The notes beneath the pieces are model-generated. The model ran no database searches, was not told the DNA's origin, and saw only the letters and a list, made by a program, of their open reading frames with translations. A program made the position numbers and the translations under genes. A DNA stretch of 64,000 nt from Flaccisagitta enflata (taxonomy: Eukaryota > Chaetognatha > Sagittoidea > Aphragmophora), in contig OZ231127.1 in assembly GCA_965153355.1 (NCBI GenBank), positions 81,964,001-82,028,000 of the forward strand, in the 5' to 3' direction. This document shows, piece after piece, positions 10,701 through 27,301 of the stretch (positions are counted from its first letter, which is position 1; every line of letters starts with the position of its first letter).

Positions 10701-10960
10701 TTTTAAAAAAAGGTTGAAGTCGTACCTTTTCTCACGGTATGTCTGATCTTACTGGAATCTAGACCTGGCTCTTCTTTGTTAATGTCTACTGGACTGTATC
10801 ACATGTATTTATGAATTGATTTTTTTTTCCTTTTATATATAGGGACTCTGTTGGAAAAAAGTCAATAGACTTAAACAGACTATCCTCCAGCACAACTCTT
10901 ACAATAATATGAAATTGTATTATTTGTTGATCTCGATAATAAATTCAAATTCATTTATTC
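10701..10960. other. possible 3' tail of an old LINE
   Basis: Non-repetitive until 10937, where ATAATAAATTCAAATTCATT resembles the AATAAATTCAAATTC tails of some non-LTR retrotransposons. No ORF supports this. Confidence 0.2.
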
Positions 10961-11404
<444 letters not shown>

Positions 11405-11489
11405 CGCGTGATTGTAATGAGGAGAAAGAAGAAACTGAAAAGAACAAAAACAATCTTACGATTTTTTTCCGGTCGGCGAGAGTCGCCTT

Positions 11490-11690
11490 TACTAGTAACA
11501 TTGATGATGAAGATGATGACATTGATGAAGACGATGATCGTGACAAAAAGGGTAGTGATAACATTGATGATGGCGGTTACGATGATGACGATGATGACTT
11601 TGATGAAGACGATTATCATGACGACAATGGTAGTGATAACATTGATGATGACGATGATGACATTGATGATGAAGACGATGATCGTGACAT
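11490..11690. repeat. GATGAC minisatellite, third block
   Basis: Same family as 780-1490 and 10078-10250: GATGAC, GACATTGATGAAGACGATG units. Confidence 0.85.
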
Positions 11691-12200
11691 TTTGCGTGCT
11701 TCGCATGGCAAAAGTTGGTTATTTCTTTTCGCCCTCAATACCTAATGTGGAGTGACCAATTTTAGGACCCTTACCAGTTTTGTTTTATCAAAAATCGTTC
11801 ATCTTCCGTTTTTTAGAAAATTGCTTTTGAGGACCTAATTTGCATAATGCAGTGGGATAAAACAATATGCTGACATTGTTTAAATCAGTTTTCATAATTT
11901 TCTACTCTTCATAGAATTGCAATTCTGCCTTTTCATTTGCTCTTTCATAACTTATGTTCTGATATTTTATTTTGTTTCTACATATATCATGATTTTTTAA
12001 AACAAATAATTGTCCTTTTTGTAACAAAACTACACAGGATTTTGCTGAATTCTGGGAAATCAGTGGAAACTTTAAGGCCAAAACAAAAACGGAAGATGAA
12101 GGAATTTTGTAAAAAGAAAAATGGTCATCTTCATGATTTTTGCTCCTCCACATTACCTAAGTAGGGTGAAGGGATACTCCCAACTTTTGCTATGTGAAGC
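11691..12200. mobile_element. foldback/MITE element 1
   Basis: The ends are inverted repeats of each other: GTGCTTCGCATGGCAAAAG near 11694 and CTTTTGCTATGTGAAGCAC near 12185-12203. Pairing continues inward, for instance CATCTTCCGTTTTT (about 11800) with AAAAACGGAAGATG (about 12086). A solitary copy of one end occurs at 58683-58715. The left flank is the GATGAC minisatellite (ATCGTGACAT) and the right flank also reads AATCGTGACATC, a possible but unproven target duplication. No transposase is present. Confidence 0.65.
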
Positions 12201-12809
12201 ACCCAATCGTGACATCAACGAAAGGAAAGGGAAATGTCTAAAGACACAGTGGGCCTTAACTAGGTATGAGTTTAAAAAAATCCCCAATGGTAGTGACTTG
12301 TATGAGTAGGTACAATTTATGGCGCAGAATTGATGTAAACCCTTAAAAAAAATTTCCCTTGAAAATTTTTGCAAAAATTGCTAAAAAGTATCAATTTTTG
12401 CATATATTTACAAATAGATATCAAGGATATATTGATTTCAAAATTCTGACTCAAGATTCACATTCCTGGTGAAATTTCCAATCATTTGATAGGTCACACT
12501 ATATACTTTCATGAAAAGATAAGATTTTCACATTTCAAGCCACCGTTGTTTTCTTTGTAACGGCGGCATAGAAAATGAAAATCTTATTTTTTCATGAAAG
12601 TATATCTGGAGTCAGAATTTTAAAACCGATATATCTTTGAGATATATATATAGATATATATGAAAATATATACTTTTCAATGACTTTTGCAAAAATTTTC
12701 AAGGGAAATTTTTTTTTAAGGGTTTACATCAATTCTACACTATAAATTGTACCTACTAATGCCAGTCACTACCATTGGGGATTTTTTTTAACTCATACCC
12801 AGTTAAGGC

Positions 12810-13904
12810 CAGTGTTGGCCAAGATAACTCATCATGATTATTCGAATAAGATAAAAGATAAAATGGCCAAATTTACAAAAAGATAAGATAAAGATAAGAT
12901 AAGGCTGAATTTTCCAAAGATAAAGATAAGATAAGATGATTATCTTTTATTCGTTTTTCGAATAACTTTTTCGAATGATTTGTGAAACAAACTTACAAAG
13001 CAAAATCGAGCCCAACAGGACATTACCTGATTTAACTCTCAAAGAAACCCATTTAAAAACCTATCCCACTTAGAAAGCTATCAATATAGAAAGGGAATTT
13101 TTAATGATTTTCTTTTATCATTTTTTTATCATATAAGTACGTATGAAATCCTTTCTGGTTAGTTTCTTATGCTGGGTACAGTGGAACGCTGCAAAAACAG
13201 CCTCGCTTTTAAAGGTTCCCCATCAATAAAGGTCAACATTCTGAAGTCCCAAATGGTAGCTTTTAATGTTATTTCACCTCTCTTTAAAGGTTAAGAAATG
13301 TTTAAAGGTAAAAAAATCTTAGTCCCAATGGGACCGATGAGGCGGGGTCCTACTGTATTTCTATATGAGCTTTGTTTGGTAGTAGCACGATGACTTATGC
13401 TTTCATACATAAGGGAAGTTTCCCCGTTTTCTCCTCTGTATGTCCACCCCTTTTAGGCTCAAATGCCGGTCTCGAGGCTTCAATCCCAGCCTTAAGGCTC
13501 AAATCCCAGTCTCAAAGGTCAAATATTGAAGCTCCAATCATGTTTTAAGTGTACCTCTCCTGACAGATCTATGTTCTGTAAAAATCTTGCTAGTTTGACC
13601 ATAACTAGTGAGAACATTTATCTGTAATGGCCCTAAGCAACTGCTAAACAAGCAATTCTCTTACAAAAATGCTGGGAAATGAAAGTCAGCTGATGACATT
13701 TTTTCCCATTTTGAAAAAAGAATGATTATTCGAAGTTATTCGAATTTTTTCGAATAAGATAATCCCCCAAAAATGAAAAGATAAGATGAAGATAAGATGA
13801 TTATTCGACCACTCAGAATAAAAAAAAGATAAGATGAAGATAACCACCATTTTTATTCGAATATCCGAAGATAACGAATAACGAATATCTTTTGGCCAAC
13901 ACTG
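12810..13904. mobile_element. hAT-like non-autonomous transposon, 1,095 bp
   Basis: The ends are CAGTGTTGGCCAA and TTGGCCAACACTG, perfect terminal inverted repeats with the hAT-type CAGTG start. It is flanked by the 8-bp direct repeat GTTAAGGC (12802-12809 and 13905-13912), the target duplication length of hAT elements. Both subterminal regions are packed with AAGATAAGAT and TTATTCGAATAA motifs, plausible transposase-binding repeats. There is no transposase gene. It carries a fragment of the AGGCTCAAATCCCAG minisatellite (13455-13530) and a nested MITE. Confidence 0.9.
13177..13357. mobile_element. TA-flanked MITE, copy A
   Basis: TA-CAGTGGAACGC ... GGCGGGGTCCTACTG-TA. About 180 bp, closely related to 22562-22741 (shared GGTTCCCCATCAATAAAGGT and CCCAATGGGAC motifs). 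TA duplication and TIR style suggest a Tc1/mariner-type family. It sits inside the hAT-like element. Confidence 0.8.
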
Positions 13905-13920
13905 GTTAAGGCCCACTGTG

Positions 13921-14344
13921 AAGAGTCGAGAGTCAAGTCGAAGGCGGAAGTCACGTAATTTGCGTGATGTGAGGTGGAACGAAATGGATTGACGTAATGC
14001 TTTCCTCACCTCAACAAAAACATTGTCCACCACCACCGCCACCTGGTGACGTAGTCTGGCTATTTGGGCAAGTCTCAAACGATGTTTTTGTGTGTGTCAG
14101 TTCGTCTTTTCACTTTCGTTAGACAGTTGTCGATTGTCAGTTCGATTCTTCAGTGATGAATTCATTATGTACATAAAACTTGGTTGATATTGGGTAGCGG
14201 TGTATCAGTCCTTGTTAAGTTTAAAAGTAGAATCAGATGGATGAGTTGTCTCTGAGTGATTGAGCACGTATCCAATGTTTGTCCATTAAAGTGGAGCTCC
14301 ACTGAACGCACACAAAAAGACGGGTCACAAAAATGAAAAAAAAA
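13921..14344. other. no feature recognised
   Basis: A minus-strand frame (13686-14078) crosses the hAT end and has no ATG in a good context, so I do not call it. Confidence 0.4.
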
Positions 14345-14545
14345 AACAAGGCCGGAAACACGACTACCCCAGTCGCGTGCGGGTGGACAGGGGCTGTAAT
14401 TGAGGTCACCAGATCATTTAGGCAGAAGCAGTGAAGCCAGAAACCGCAAAAACCCATAAAAAGTAAAGTGTGACGGACGGACCGACGGACGGACCGACGG
14501 ACCGACAAAGCGGGGTGTAGAGTCGCGTAGCACGCGACTAAAAAG
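14345..14545 (+). mobile_element. HINE-like element, AGTCGCG subfamily
   Basis: AACAAG at the start, a decayed 5' hairpin, motif AGTCGCGTGC at 14371-14380, a (GACGGACC)n core, and a 3' hairpin AGTCGCGTAGCACGCGACT (14521-14539) followed by TAAAAAG. The motif is the exact reverse complement of the right arm GCACGCGACT. Confidence 0.75.
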
Positions 14546-14734
14546 ATTAAGCCAGATTTCGACAAGAAATCGGGTGGCTGACCAAAGGAAGTTCCTCACT
14601 CAAGATCATCTGGCGAGCCTCTTGCAGTCTTGCAGTCTCTCTTACTCTTAGATTCTTAGGATTGCATAGTTGAATCCCGCTCCAGCAGATTTCAAGAATG
14701 CGCTGTTGATTAGATTTTGTGCAGCTGTCAAAAA

Positions 14735-14893
14735 AACAAGGCCGGATACACGGCAATACAGTCGCGGACGGTTGGGCAGGAGCCGTAATGCGAAAACCGC
14801 TCGGAATTCAAAAATGTGACGGACGGACGGACCGACAGACCGACCTACCGACCGACACGGCAAGGTGTAGAGTCGCGTGTCCGCGACTAAAAA
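14735..14893 (+). mobile_element. HINE-like element, type copy
   Basis: Full structure: AACAAG (14735-14740); 5' hairpin GCCG-GATACA-CGGC (14741-14754); motif AGTCGCGGAC (14760-14769); spacer; (RGAC/CGAC)n core (about 14818-14860); GTGTAG; 3' hairpin AGTCGCGTGTCCGCGACT (14871-14888); TAAAAAT. The motif equals the reverse complement of GTCCGCGACT, the right arm of this copy's own hairpin. The layout (subterminal inverted repeats, tetranucleotide core, 3' hairpin, no coding capacity) resembles Helentron-related DINE-1/pearl elements; that assignment is inference. Confidence 0.8.
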
Positions 14894-14985
14894 TAGTTCA
14901 CTGATCAGTGATCAACCTCCGTCCTCTGTAAAAAGGCTTTGGCCGTCCATCCTTCTGTCCATCCATCAGTCTGTTTGCTCATTCA

Positions 14986-15141
14986 TTTTTTAGATGCGTC
15001 ATCGCATCTCTATAAGAGGGTTTGTCCGTCCGTCCGTCCATCGGTCCATCGGTCCGACCGTCCGTCGGTCCGTCCGTCGGTCCGTTACGCCTCTTCTAAT
15101 ATCACGCAGATGACGCATCGAGTTGCCCGCCTGGGCTTGTT
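14986..15141 (-). mobile_element. HINE-like element, AGATGCG subfamily
   Basis: On the minus strand it starts AACAAG (15141-15136), has a 5' hairpin GCCC-AGGC-GGGC (15136-15125), then motif CGATGCGTCAT (15120-15110), a (GGAC)n core, and ends in AGATGCG-ATGA-CGCATCT (15009-14992). GATGCGTCAT in the motif matches the hairpin arm ATGACGCATC exactly, including the loop-proximal bases that are unique to this copy. Confidence 0.8.
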
Positions 15142-15235
15142 CCTTCGTTCGTTCATCTGTAAGATGGTTCGTCCCTCCGTCACGTCCCTCCGTCCGTCCG
15201 CCTGATTGTCCGTCTGTTCGTCCGTCGTTGTGCCG
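15142..15235 (-). mobile_element. fragment of a HINE-like element
   Basis: A (GTCC/GTCT)n core with TGCGTC-like flanks; ends not recognised. Confidence 0.4.
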
Positions 15236-15547
15236 ATTACAGAGTACAAGTAAATTATCAAGCGAGTAAGAACACGTGAAATGATTTCTTCACATACTGA
15301 ATCGACTCTATGAAAAAACTGAGAATTTACACAGTACGCAAAGAGTGACTAATGTCATTACAGTAATGAAAATTTATGAGGAGTAAAGAGAGAAGTGAGA
15401 GTCGGGGTTGAGTGGCCGTTTGATGGAGTTTATGAATTTTAGATGATGTAGTTCGAAGAGGAGAACGTGCTCTTGATGGTTTTCCATCAAGACTCACTCT
15501 CATGGTTCCAGTTCGAGATAAAGTGTCGTTGACGTTGTTCATATCTC

Positions 15548-15552
15548 ATACG

Positions 15553-15647
<95 letters not shown>

Positions 15648-15662
15648 GCTGTTGTTGTTGTT
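15548..15662. repeat. (TTG)n microsatellite
   Basis: About 38 nearly perfect TTG units. Open frames over it are homopolymeric translations. Confidence 0.95.
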
Positions 15663-16635
15663 TTGTAGATGTCGTTGTGGATTTCTGATACGATCCTGTT
15701 TCTTTATGACATTGTTAGTCATGACATGTTGATGTTGCTGTCTGTCATGAGTTGTGAACTGTAGCGTGAATGTTGTTGGTATCGTTGTCGTTGATATCTG
15801 CTGTTGTTGGTAACTCATGGGTCATGCGGTGATGTTGTTGTGGATATCTCCTGCGTTGATTTTGCTAAGGTCGTTGACATTCATGATATCTCATTTCTTG
15901 TTTTTCCTCTGTTTGTCGTTGACGGTATCAGATGCGTCTCGAGTGGCTCATTTCGCAAAATGGAAACTCATTCACAATTCGCCATTTCGTCCTTGTCAAG
16001 TGCAGCAGTAAATACATTTTTTTTCTTCATTTCTATACATTTTTAAGTCATCTTAATGAGTTCACGGTTCACTTATTGTAAAACAAGCCTAAAAAATGTT
16101 TTTTTTTTTTTAAATGATAACGAGATTTACTAGACAAAGAGCAACAAAAATTGTCTGTCTAATGGTTCTTTGCTGCATTCACAGTTGTCAAGTCAAATCA
16201 TCCGTTGTCTCCTCCGTGTTTTCCATGTCGATGGTACAATCGAACCCGAAGTAGTTCGGCCTGTCCATCCGTAATCCGTATGTCCAAAGCGTCCGTCTGT
16301 TACGCCTCATCAGTACCTACTTCATCGGTTGACGCATCTGTTTTTGCAACTTTTCCTAGTTGATGGAAGAAACAGTAAAGAGGACGAGTGAGCAATCCCA
16401 AGCATTCTTGTCTGTCAGTTTTGTTGATGGATATTATCAGTTTTATTTTGTATAAGTGTCCTATATAAGTTAATAATATATAAGTCTTTTTTCAACAACG
16501 CGAATTTTCAGATATTCAATGAATAACAAAGGTAGGAAAGACCATAAGACTAAAAGATTAAATGTATTGTCTTGAAATTATATATCATCACTTAAAATTA
16601 CTTAGGATGACTTAAGATGACGTAAAATGACAAAA
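15663..16635. other. no gene recognised
   Basis: Mildly TTG-rich at first, then mixed AT-rich DNA. A decayed minus-strand RGAC-core fragment lies near 16255-16340. Confidence 0.4.
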
Positions 16636-16719
16636 AAAGTTAGGCTTAACAGATAAACGGACCGACGGATTGACAGACGGACAGAGCGGGTCATAGAGTC
16701 GCGTGCACGCGACTAAAAA
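16636..16719 (+). mobile_element. HINE-like 3' end
   Basis: Core ACGGACCGACGG..., GTCATAG, and the perfect palindrome AGTCGCGTGCACGCGACT (16697-16714) followed by AAAAAC. The upstream ACTTAGGATGACTTAAGATG segment resembles 23745-23775, so the two are probably the same subtype. Confidence 0.65.
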
Positions 16720-16751
16720 CGGCTCAATTTATTTTTGAGTGAGCGAAACAG

Positions 16752-16752
16752 T

Positions 16753-16785
<33 letters not shown>

Positions 16786-16855
16786 CGAGAGAGAGAAAAA
16801 GAGAAAGAAAGAAAGAAAGAAAGTAAGAAAGCAAGAAAGAGAAAAGAAAGAAAGT
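16752..16855. repeat. (GA)n/(GAAA)n
   Basis: Purine microsatellite. Confidence 0.9.
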
Positions 16856-16955
16856 CAGGAATATGCAATGTTGATTTGATCATGCACAGCCGAGCATATC
16901 ATTACTTATCGCACTGTCTTTGTATTCCTCAAGACTCATGACCTCCATAAATAGA

Positions 16956-17186
16956 AACAAGTACCCCGGGGGTACAATGATGCGTCCACATGCTGCTTAG
17001 CTTATAAATGATCTCTCTCTCCCTCCAACAACTGCATCAGCCCTAAATCAGAACCTAAAATAATGAAATCGACTTTGCGTTCGTTTTCAACTTGAGCGTG
17101 ACAACTCGAGTGTGACCGACCAACGTACTAACGGACCAACGGACGGACAAAGCCTCTTATAGAGATGCGTGGACGCATCTTAAAAA
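16956..17186 (+). mobile_element. HINE-like element, AGATGCG subfamily
   Basis: AACAAG; 5' hairpin GTACCCC-GGGGGTAC (16961-16975); motif GATGCGTCCAC (16979-16989); AC/GGAC core; AAAGCCTCTTATAG; 3' hairpin AGATGCGTGGACGCATCT (17163-17180); TAAAAAG. The 11-nt motif is the exact reverse complement of GTGGACGCATC in the hairpin. Confidence 0.8.
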
Positions 17187-17292
17187 GAAGGAAGAAAATA
17201 AGAAAGAAAGAAGAAAAAAAAAGCTTTCGCCATTGGCACTGTATACTCGAAGTATATCTTGGTTGGACAGCCGGCCACACCAATAACAAAGC

Positions 17293-17365
17293 CAACACCT
17301 TACACAAATCATCTGCCAACACCTTACTCAAATCATCTGCCAACACCTTACACAAATCATCTGCC
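17293..17365. repeat. 24-bp direct repeat, three units
   Basis: Three copies of CCAACACCTTACACAAATCA plus four bases; the middle one has one substitution. Confidence 0.85.
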
Positions 17366-18221
17366 AAAATAATACTCTACAGTCTGTAGTTTGCAACTGT
17401 AACTCCGCGTTTGTTCTTTGCGGAGGGGCGCAACGGCCTACAAGCTCTGCCCATCAGGAACCTTACTCCTTTTAGACGATTCTAAGAGAAACGGCAGATG
17501 TGATTCCGCCCTAAGACAGTTTCGACGGAAAATTAAACATTATTTCAACATAATAGATGGAGGAATGAGTAATGTTCAACATTGTTGATTAGTGTATTGC
17601 ATGCAAAAATGAATATTTTGTCTCGTGTGTTTGACACAAAAAATCAAGATTCTTACTCTCAATTCTTGTTGGCTTTTTTTGTCCCTAGTTTTGCTCCTTT
17701 GAAAGCTGGTGTCGGACCACTACATTATGCAAATTAGGGTTTCTAACGCCAAAATGACTAAAATTGCTATCTATCCCACTACTTTGTCCGCTCTTGTTCT
17801 TCGACCTGTACATTTACATACAATACTTAAAAGTTATCATACCTTGCTCTTTCCTCCTTTTTCCAACGCATCCCATTGTCTTTTGAGTAGCGGCGCTGCA
17901 CGTTACTCTAAATCAGTACCACGTACAGTACGATGAGAGCAAAGACGACCTTGACTGGAGGATAGATTTTGAGAATTTTGATTTTATTTTCTTTGTAAAA
18001 TGTTCATCAAAGATTAAGAGAAAAGCAATCATACTCAAGCGATAAAACAATTTTTGATTGATATAAATCTCAAATCTTCTTGCTACAAATTCTTACAAAT
18101 ATTTGCTGCTCACAATAAATCAGAAAAAATTATGATACTTAAAATCTAACCTCCAGTCTAGGTTGTCTTTACTCCCATCGAACTGTGCCCCTCTCTCTCG
18201 CTCTCACTCTCACTCACTTTC
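17366..18221. other. upstream region of rabphilin, nothing recognised
   Basis: A small CTCCGC...GCGGAG stem lies near 17405-17430. No exon with good splice sites is found. An upstream rabphilin exon or promoter could lie here or to the left. Confidence 0.3.
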
Positions 18222-18464
<243 letters not shown>

Positions 18465-18469
18465 TTCAG

Positions 18470-24049
<5,580 letters not shown>

Positions 24050-25265
24050 GTGAGTACCGACTCAAGTTTACTTGTCTATCTGTCTGTCTTCCTGACTGTC
24101 TGCATAAAACTCTGCGTATCTTTTTTCATCATACCCGTCTGTCTGTCTGTCTCTGTATCTCGAGCGCCCCAGAATGAGGTGGGCGAAGAATCATATCCAC
24201 CCTATCTGTTTGTATGTCTGTCTGTCTCTCACGACCACTAAGTAAAGAAAGTCCACATCTCTATCGGTTGATCTTTCTCTTATTCTTACGATTATTTTCA
24301 TTGGATCGACCTGTGTCATTTTTACTGTATGTCATTCTCTCGCTGTTTCATCTTCCATTCCATTACCCGTATATTCCTTTCGAAAATCCCCTCTTTTCTA
24401 GAAACACTTAAAATTGAAACACCGTTCCACTTTTTTTTATGTCTGTGTGAGTAAAAAGGGGATTGTATGGTCCCAACGGAAGTGTTTTCTGCGCTGAGGT
24501 AAAAAGGTCTGAAAAAGCCTTGAAAGGCATCGGAGGCCTCCGTTGTGTATAAATGTAACAACACTTCCTGATTAACATGCCAGACACGTTCTACGACAAT
24601 ATGACCCATCTCACTCTTTAATCTTTATGGATTGGTAAAGTGAGCAGTGGTAAAGGAGCTTTTGCCAGTTTTCCAAAGCTGCTCCCCCCCCCTTTGTTTT
24701 CGTTATTCCATGGGGGATGGGGCAGGGAATGTAAGGCAATAAAACCCGCTTGAAAAAACCCGGGTTTTATTACCGGGTTTTATTGGGCTTTTTCAAAGAA
24801 GTTTTGAAAAAACCCCGGGTTTTTTTCAAAAAAATTTTTTTTTATGATTGTGTTCTCCCTATTTTAATCTATATATTTTTGATTACTTTATCACCAAATG
24901 GTTGATGGATTGACTTTTCCTGATACTGAAATTTTACAGATCAAACTGATGATTTGGAAAAAAGTCAAAGAGACGAAGTCCCTTTGGTCTTTTTGAGTCC
25001 TGCAGAGTTTTTTGGGTTTCCCTGTTTCTCATGAAGCGTTTGCGGAAGTTGATCAGTTTTAGGGGCCAAATGAAACTACGCATGAAATTAATAGCTAAGA
25101 GAGAGCTAATTCTTCTCTTTCAGTTGAGGCCAAGCAGAATTCTGTGCAATCAATAGTTTTGGAGCTATGATTTTTTGAATATTTTTTTATTTTTCCGCAT
25201 TTTTCGCGTTTTCCCCAAAAAACAAGGAATCGAGTTAGTCTATTTGAACTTTGAAATATCTGAGG
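24050..25265. other. intron or intergenic DNA after rabphilin exon 4
   Basis: CTGT-rich to 24240, then unique. At 24725-24835 several CCCGGGTTTT/AAAACCCGGG blocks can fold on each other. At 24172 a CCCAG-AATGAGGTGGG segment echoes the exon 4 donor; I could not support an exon there. Confidence 0.35.
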
Positions 25266-25269
25266 TGAT

Positions 25270-25480
25270 AATTGTGCATCCTGGCAGCACAGTCTTTCTC
25301 TCATTTTAGCTCTGGACTTTATGAGAGGCTTTGTCTGTCAGTCTATGCATCGGTCTATTGGTCCCTCTGTCCGTCAAAGTGGAAAAGTGGAAAAACAAGC
25401 GGTCTAGATGCTTATGTGTGGGGGTTGGGGTCTGGATGGGGGTTGGATGCCCCTGTCCACCTGTCCGCGACGATATTGGA
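25270..25480 (-). mobile_element. decayed HINE-like element
   Basis: A GAGGCTTTGTCTGTCAGTCT end and, on the right, CCTGTCCACCTGTCCGCGAC, the reverse of the usual CGCGGACAGGTGGACAGG; hairpins lost. Confidence 0.45.
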
Positions 25481-25599
25481 CGATCTCAGCAAGAAGCTCA
25501 CACTTGGCGATGAAAAATTCGCACTTTCAGAATTGGATTATTTGGATTGACTGAAGTCAAATTGTTAATCTAAATATCTGGGCAATGAGAATCAGCTAT

Positions 25600-26560
25600 T
25601 GTTTTTACTTAATGGCGCCCCTAACAGCCCACCGGGGTATACAAAAATTTTTATGATCAGTAAAATTAATTGTCACAATGAAAAAAAATTGCCACAATAT
25701 GTAAAAACCAATGTCACTAAGGGTAACAGCAGATGTCACAAAAGATAAGATAAAGGGAGACATAACTTGTTTGCCTATATGACATTCTGTTTATCAGTGG
25801 ATTGGTTCCTTGATCAATAAGTTGTTCTGGGGTGATCAAGCTGAAAAGAGTTATACATCAATTTTGTGCCATTTGTCTCTATCAATTCCCACACTAATGA
25901 ATGGAAAATTTATGATCAGTAAAAGTTTTTGTCACAATGAAACATATTTGGGACAATATATAAAATTCAATGTCACAAAGGGTGAAAACAGATGTCACGA
26001 TAAGTGAGATGAAGGGAGTCTGCCTGTATGTCAGTCTATGTATCAGTGCATTGGTTCCTTGGTCCATTGGTTGGGAAAGGGTGGTCAAAAAAAGAGTGAC
26101 CAAGGTTACTTTTTTTGACCACCCATTATGTTAAGACCCAGCTGAAATGAATCATATGTTTATTTTGTGACATTTCATTATATTGATTGTCACACTGATA
26201 AACAAGAAATTTCATTATTTGTAAAAACTATTGTCACAATAAAAAAAAATGTCACAATATGTAAAAACCAATGTCACAAAGGGTAACAACAGATGTCACA
26301 ATAGGAAGGATGAAGGGAGACATAACTGATTTGCCTGTGTTCCATTCTGTTTATCAGTCTATAAGAACTATTGCCACAAAAAAAACTGAATACAACAATA
26401 AGTAGAAACCAATGTCACAAATGGTGAAAAGAGGTAACAAAGGGTAACAGCAGATGTCACAAAAGGTAAGATAAAGGGAGACATAACTTGTTTGCCTGGT
26501 CTGTTGGTTGGGAAAGGGCAGTCGGTTAGGAAAGGGCAGTTATAAAACAAGAGAAAAAGA
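25600..26560. repeat. four diverged repeats built on TGTCACAA
   Basis: Blocks near 25655, 25905, 26210 and 26365 share GTCACAATG, AACCAATGTCACAAA, GGGTAACA and AGATGTCACAA, with GGGAGACATAACT after three of them. Confidence 0.75.
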
Positions 26561-26569
26561 CCCATTCAG

Positions 26570-27244
26570 TCAATCAGAATGTCTCAATCAGAGACAATCA
26601 GATGGACGTATTTGGCAATGGCAGTGGTTGTAGTTTACAAGTTTAAAGAGAAAGAGAGAGAGAGACCATTCAGTCGTTCAGTAAGACTCAATTCTAGACA
26701 ATCAGATGTACATATTTGATATGGCTGTGGTTGCAGTTCACATGTTCTTCAGCTAGAGCCATGGAGATTAAGTTGAAGAGTTGGCATTTGTCTTTACCTA
26801 TTGTAACATTTGTGTTTACTAATTACATCTGCCTTACCGCTTTGTGATGCTTCTCTTTACCTACTGTGACATTTGATTTTGATTTATTGAATGAGACAGA
26901 CTCATGATTTGAAACCATCTACAAAGGGACATGTTCTGTCAATCAGAAACTGAGTCAAGTAGGAACATCTTGCTGACTCAGATTGAGTCATACTGAACAA
27001 CTAAATGGTTGACAAAAAGGGAGAGACCAGTGACAAGAGGGGCTAGCGGGGTCAGAATACATGTTGAGCATGTTTTCTTTATCTGCTCTGAAGGTTGCTC
27101 ATTTTCTTCAAAACCCTCTTTATATATACATATGCATATATAAAGGGCTTTTTGGGGAAAATGAAGGGGTAGATTCAGCAAAGAGCAAAAAAGACTCAAC
27201 ACTAATTCTTACCCCGCTAGCCCCTCATGTCACTGGTCTCCTCC

Positions 27245-27301
<57 letters not shown>

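Larger units (their letters stand above)
12245..13920. mobile_element. foldback element 2 (long palindrome), split by a hAT-like insert
   Basis: The left arm (from CACAGTGGGCCTTAAC at 12245) pairs with a right arm that ends GTTAAGGCCCACTGTG at 13905-13920. Inner matches include TCCCCAATGGTAGTGAC (12291) with GTCACTACCATTGGGGA, and CATGAAAAGATAAGATTTTC with its inverse around a centre near 12550. With the insert removed the element is about 570 bp and almost fully palindromic. Flanking AAGA on both sides may be a 4-bp target duplication. Confidence 0.75.

Noticed and set aside
13920-14078. Minus-strand frame MRLAQIARLRHQ... with a possible GTGAGG donor
   Set aside because: No ATG in place, no partner exon, and it runs into transposon sequence.
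17400-17480. tRNA-like or structured RNA segment with CTCCGC/GCGGAG stem
   Set aside because: No cloverleaf, A or B box could be drawn.
24172-24200. CCCAG-AATGAGGTGGG, an apparent second acceptor or donor like rabphilin exon 4
   Set aside because: The segment is too short and lies in a CTGT repeat; the resulting peptide lacks the expected final CxxC.
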